Shown here: positions 59,954 to 64,000 of the stretch, in pieces
Layout: each line of letters starts with the position of its first letter
Numbering within the stretch: position 1 is the stretch's first letter
From: Amorphochlora amoebiformis
Taxonomy: Eukaryota; Cercozoa; Chlorarachniophyceae
DNA: 64,000 bases
Assembly: GCA_054601695.1 (NCBI GenBank)
Contig: BAAHQB010000003.1
Location: 930,001 to 994,000 of the forward strand
Reading direction: 5' to 3'
Made by a program: the position numbers and the translations under genes
The notes under the pieces: model-generated
The model's database searches: none
Seen by the model: the letters and a program-made list of their open reading frames with translations, nothing else
What the model was told of the DNA's origin: nothing

Positions 59954-60071
59954 ACACATATGTATACATATATATACATATATATATAAATATATATATA
60001 CATATATATACACATATATAACCAGAACAGCTATTCGTCCCCACTTTTCGTGTTGGCATTCTTGGAGAGAT
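58264..60071 (+). CDS. Membrane protein with a cysteine cluster, internal exons
   Basis: Exons 58264-58370 ([19 protein letters not shown] then [13 protein letters not shown]), 58566-58647 ([20 protein letters not shown] then VFGNIY), 59114-59163 ([16 protein letters not shown]) and 60026-60071 ([14 protein letters not shown]). Phases 1, 2 and 1 match at the three joins. A glycine-rich transmembrane helix follows a CVCGCVVC cluster that could be lipidated or bind metal. Exon 58264 also has a second open frame ([16 protein letters not shown]), and exon 59114 reads [15 protein letters not shown] in another frame; the frames given are those that phase selects. The intron after 58370 starts with a short copy of the exon end near 58423 and then CCCTAA repeats. 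The family is not recognised; the start and end lie outside the read exons. Confidence 0.5.
58462..58530. repeat. Short telomere-like array in an intron
   Basis: About ten CCCTAA units in the intron between 58370 and 58566. It ends CTAACCACTAG, which could itself act as an acceptor (58530); phase favours the later AG at 58565. Confidence 0.88.
59532..59610. repeat. Poly(A) of 30 followed by poly(G) of 34
   Basis: 30 A (59532-59561), then GAGGGGGGGAAGGGT, then 34 G (59577-59610), in a (TA)n intron. The G run can form G-quadruplexes. Such lengths are prone to assembly error. Confidence 0.9.
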
Positions 60072-60154
60072 GTACCCGATATTATATACACATATACATA
60101 TATATATATATATATATATAATATATATATATCATTCTTGGAGAGATGTTCCCG

Positions 60155-60194
<40 letters not shown>

Positions 60195-60215
60195 ATTCTT
60201 GGAGAGATGTACCCG

Positions 60216-60225
<10 letters not shown>
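60048..60225 (+). repeat. Two downstream copies of the end of exon 60026-60071
   Basis: ATTCTTGGAGAGATGTACCC with GATATTATA (60058-60086) recurs at 60134-60162 (one change, GTTCCC) and 60194-60222, in (TA)n. The first part of the exon, CAGCTATTCGTCCCC, is not copied. This marks 60071 as the exon end and GTACCC as the donor. Confidence 0.88.
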
Positions 60226-60288
<63 letters not shown>

Positions 60289-60534
60289 GTGTAATATATA
60301 TATAGATAGATATTAAATGTAATATATATGTAGATATTAAATGTAATATATATGTAAACTTGCATATATATATATATATATATTATTTTATATGTATATA
60401 TATTCGGATATCTACAAAAATGTTAAACATATATTCATATATGTATATATATATATATATACATAGATAGATAGATATATAACATATAAAACTAAACATG
60501 TATGTTTTTTTTATAAATTTATATATGGACATAC

Positions 60535-60623
<89 letters not shown>

Positions 60624-60631
60624 AACTCTCA

Positions 60632-60671
60632 AGGCCCAACGCACAAGACTATCCGACTCACTCAAAAAATA

Positions 60672-60680
<9 letters not shown>
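60632..60680 (+). CDS. Possible exon island, unassigned
   Basis: Unique sequence after CTCTCAAG. In the phase left by 60071 it reads [14 protein letters not shown] into (TA)n; another frame reads [12 protein letters not shown] and TAA. No clear donor is present. Confidence 0.25.
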
Positions 60681-60755
<75 letters not shown>

Positions 60756-60862
60756 ATATATATATATAATATATATATACATATACATATATTACATATA
60801 TATATATATATAATATATTTACATCTCCTTCATATCCCCTTTGTTATTGCGGACCATTTTCC

Positions 60863-61757
60863 TTTCTCTCTCTTTCTCTCCTCTCTCCTCTCTCTCTCTC
60901 TTTCTCTGTCCTCTCTCTCTCTCTCTCCTCCTCTCTTTCACTCTCTCCTCTCTCCCCTCTCTGTCTCTCTCCCTCTCTCTCCTTTCTCTCTCCTCTCTCT
61001 CTCCCATCTCTCTACTTATTCTGTCTCCTCTCTCCTCTCTCCTCCCTCTCGCTCTCATCTCTCTCCTCTCTCTTTCGTCTCTCCTCTCTCCTCCTCTCTC
61101 TCTCTTCTCTCTCTCTCTCCACTCTCTCCTCTCTCTCTCCTCTCTCTCTCTCTCCTCTCTCTCTCTCCTCTCTCTCTATTTCTCTCTCTATTTCTCTCTT
61201 TCCTCTCTCCTCTCGCTTCCCTCTTTCCTCTCTCTCTCCTCTCTCCTATCTCTCTCCTTCCTCTTGCTCTCCCCTTTCACCTCTCTCTCTCCTCTGTCTC
61301 TCCTCTCTCCTCTCACTCCTCTATCTCTCCACTCTCTCCTCTCTCTCTCTCCACCTCTCTCCTCTTTCCCTCTCCTCTCCCTTCTCTCTCTCTCTCCTCT
61401 CTCTCTCTCTCTTCTCTCTCTCCTCTCCCTCTCGTTCTCCCCTCTCTCCTCTCTCTCCCCTCTCTCTCCTCTCTCTCCTCTCTCTCCTCTCTCCTCTCTC
61501 TCTCCTCCCTCTCTCTCTCCTCCCTCTCTCTCTCTCTCTCCACTCTCTCCTCTCTCTCTTCTCCTATCTCTCTCCTCCCTCTCGTTCTCCCTCTCTCCTC
61601 TCTCTCTCTTCTCTCTCTCTCTCTTCCCCCTCTCCCCTCTCTCTCCACTCGCCCCTCTCTCCTCTCTATCTCCTCTCTCTCTCTCTCCACTCTCTCTCCT
61701 CTTTCTCCACTCTCACTCTTTCTCCACTCTCCTCGCTCTCTCTCTCCTCTCTACCCC
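60863..61757. repeat. (CT)n-rich polypyrimidine tract
   Basis: About 900 bp of CT repeat with CCT and TTT interruptions on the plus strand, followed by degenerate CCCTAA units (61765-61945). Ser-Leu-Pro frames on the plus strand and Arg-Glu frames on the minus strand are repeat translation. Confidence 0.95.
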
Positions 61758-61947
61758 CAAAAACTATAACTCAAACCCTAGTTATAATCTTAACCATATC
61801 CTTTCATTTTTTTCCTGAAAGTTTTTTCACTTTTTCTTCCTGCGGACACGAATTTCAATATTCAATCCAAAAGCGATAAATTCTAATCCTAACCCTAACC
61901 CAAACCCTAACCCTAACCCAAACCCTAACCCTAACCCGAGCCCTAAG

Positions 61948-62043
61948 CGAGCCAATGGTTCTCGGACCTCAGACATGCCGAAAAATAATCTGATCCGAAA
62001 CAAAACCATTAGGTGGATTTTTTCTCTCGCACAACAGATGTAA
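61948..62043 (+). CDS. Exon or terminal exon after a telomere-like intron
   Basis: After CCCTAAG the frame is open for 31 codons to TAA at 62041-62043 (RANGSRTSDMPKNNLIRN ... RWIFSLAQQM). The two other frames are open for shorter stretches (SQWFSDLRHAEK; EPMVLGPQTCRKII), so the frame is not certain. The upstream repeat supplies the acceptor. Confidence 0.45.
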   Translation, partial: RANGSRTSDMPKNNLIRNKTIRWIFSLAQQM

Positions 62044-62393
62044 CAAAAACACCTAAACCTAACCCTAATCCTAACCTCTAAGCCTAACCCGAATCTTGGC
62101 TGTGTGCGTAACAAATTACCTAATTTTTTCGTCTTATTTATGATGTTATGAACGATCTTTATACGTTTTCTAGTTTTAATCGTAGAGCTGATATAAATCC
62201 GTCCTAACCCGAAAATTTAAACCAAATTTAAAAAAAAAAAGTTAACCCGACGTATAGATGCAAGATGTATATATATATATATATATATATATTTACTTTC
62301 TTCTTATTGAGGTCATATGTAAGGATTAGGATTAGGGTCGAATAGTCACTAACGGAAGCACTAACCTTAAGTCTGAGCGTATATATACATATA

Positions 62394-62493
<100 letters not shown>

Positions 62494-62684
62494 GTATATA
62501 TCGTAACTCTCATACTAAGACTAACCTACTATCATAGCATTCACTAGCGCAATAATACTACGGCTAAGCCCTTAGCGAAATATTAAACTTAATGCCAGCA
62601 CTAGCGTAATGTTACAGCTAAGGATGACATTAGCGGATTACGCCTAGCCTTAGCTGTAATAATATGCGAAGGCTAGCCTTAGCC

Positions 62685-62885
62685 GTACGCTAGCGCAGCC
62701 GTAGTATTACGCTAGCACAGGCGTAGTATTACGCTAGCGCAGCCGTAGTATTACGTTAGCGCAGCCGTAGTATTACTCTAGCGCAGCCGTAGTATTACGC
62801 TAACACAGCCGTAGTATTACGCTAGCGCAGTCGTAGTATTACGCTAGCGCAGCCGTAGTATTACGCTAATGCTAGCCTTAGCTGT
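62685..62885. repeat. 22-bp minisatellite (GCGCAGCCGTAGTATTACGCTA)
   Basis: About nine units with a few changes, rich in CTAGC and GTAGTATTACGC, within a 62510-62990 stretch of related shorter words. No coding sense found. Confidence 0.88.
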
Positions 62886-62999
62886 AGCATTACGCTAGTG
62901 CTAGCCTTAGCCGTAATATTAACGCTAGCTATTATGTTAACACTGGTGGTACGGCGTAATATTAACGGTAACCTTAGTCATGGGCACCGCTTATTGTAG

Positions 63000-63271
63000 C
63001 AGATCCAGTATCGGCTATCAATCTGGTAGGTTACGTGTGTGTTTATGTGAGAAATGTGTTGTTTATATGTGATTATATGTGTGTATGTGTGTAATTTCTC
63101 GTCTGTTTATGTGTACTGTTTATGTGTCAAAGGTGTGTATGTGTATGTATGTTTGTAATGTAACATATATGCCGTTTGTAAGATTTGTATGAATATGTGT
63201 TTAGATATGCGTTTGTATGCGGATGTATATGTTTACATGGAGATATATATGTAACATATATTGTAGTATTC

Positions 63272-63311
<40 letters not shown>

Positions 63312-63391
63312 TATATATATATGTACATACATATATATAGATATGTATATATACATATGTGTGTGTGTATGCATGTAAATATTTTTATATG

Positions 63392-63447
<56 letters not shown>

Positions 63448-63500
63448 AGTTTAGGCAGTTGCGAACACTTTTTTGGTATTTAGACAAGTCTTTTAATATA
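63000..63500 (+). CDS. Two joined exons of a gene running out of the window
   Basis: 63000-63025 ([14 protein letters not shown] before, G/GTAGGT after) and 63450-63500 ([24 protein letters not shown] before, GTATGT after). The first has phase 1 and then ends at a codon boundary; the second is 17 whole codons, so they join cleanly. The second is followed at 63518-63548 by a copy of its end and donor (ATTTAGACAAGTCTTTTAAC). The protein is not recognised. Confidence 0.5.
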
Positions 63501-63554
63501 GTATGTATACATACATCTATTTAGACAAGTCTTTTAACATAGTACGTATACATA

Positions 63555-63588
63555 CATCAGTTTCTGGTGTATTTTAACGTAGTATATA

Positions 63589-63634
<46 letters not shown>

Positions 63635-63770
63635 AATATATATATGTGTATATTAGATGAGGGAGTTTGGAGATCAGTTTGTGGTGTATTTTAACGTAAT
63701 ATGTATGCATACAAATATATACATATATATATATGTATATACATATATATATATATATATATCAAGTGTA

Positions 63771-63822
<52 letters not shown>

Positions 63823-63849
63823 TCAGGGATGACTTTGTGTGTATTTTAA

Positions 63850-63900
<51 letters not shown>

Positions 63901-64000
63901 TACGTATATATATATATAAAATATAAATATAACTAATATATTATATATATATATATATATATATTAATATATATTAGATGAGGAAGTTTGTAGAAGAGTT
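63555..64000 (+). repeat. Edge copies of a following exon
   Basis: CATCAGTTTCTGGTGTATTT with TAACG (63555-63580), GATCAGTTTGTGGTGTATTT with TAACG (63674-63698) and GATCAGGGATGACTTTGTGT with GTATTTTAACG (63822-63851) lie in (TA)n. TTAGATGAGGGAGTTTGGAG at 63653 and its relative at 63974 form a second family. The complete exon, if any, lies beyond 64000. Confidence 0.7.

Overview
The window is nuclear DNA of a eukaryote. It has spliceosomal introns (GT-AG, plus at least one well supported GC-AG), a recognisable Qa-SNARE (syntaxin) gene, and TTAGGG/CCCTAA-type telomere-like repeats scattered internally. The sequence alone does not name the species. TAA, TAG and TGA all act as stops in the models, so the standard code fits. 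Most of the window is simple sequence: very long (TA)n, (CG)n blocks of hundreds of bases, (GA/CT)n, (GT)n, CCCTAA arrays and minisatellites. Nearly all long open frames here are translations of these repeats (alternating Arg-Ala, Tyr-Ile, Ser-Leu, Pro-Asn) and are not genes.

The real coding matter sits in very short exons (18-170 nt, most 35-80) separated by introns of 0.1-3 kb made largely of satellite DNA. I found exons by reading the non-repetitive islands in all frames, asking for a flanking AG and GT, and testing whether reading phase carries from one island to the next. This gives, left to right: a gene 3' end (2815-3386, +); a 12-exon chain whose second half has the cysteine spacing of the Canopy/saposin-like ER proteins (4475-18188, +); weak plus-strand exons at 21.4-23.9 kb; a minus-strand gene fragment (24266-27020); a plus-strand 3' end (28164-29846); a complete three-exon syntaxin (30358-31686); a complete 15-exon gene for a 310-residue lysine-rich protein with a signal peptide (33148-47802); a plus-strand gene 3' end (49127-54761); exons of one or two more genes (56182-58032); a membrane protein with a cysteine cluster (58264-60071 and beyond); and exons of a gene leaving the window (61948-63500 and beyond).

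Two patterns run through the window. First, real exons are accompanied by incomplete copies of their own edges. Copies of the exon start with its acceptor lie upstream of the complete exon; copies of the exon end with its donor lie downstream. They are spaced by (TA)n or CCCTAA arrays and occur on both strands. Second, the telomere-like arrays inside plus-strand genes lie in the CCCTAA orientation on the coding strand (one array also contains an inverted stretch). There each repeat offers a CTAAC branch-point-like motif and pyrimidines, and some arrays end directly in the AG acceptor of an exon. Together these suggest introns that grow by slippage or duplication in simple sequence and draw splice signals from it.

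Only the syntaxin is identified with high confidence. The Canopy-like call is moderate. The other proteins are not recognised and are described by what can be seen. No rRNA, tRNA, transposon coding region or CRISPR array was recognised.
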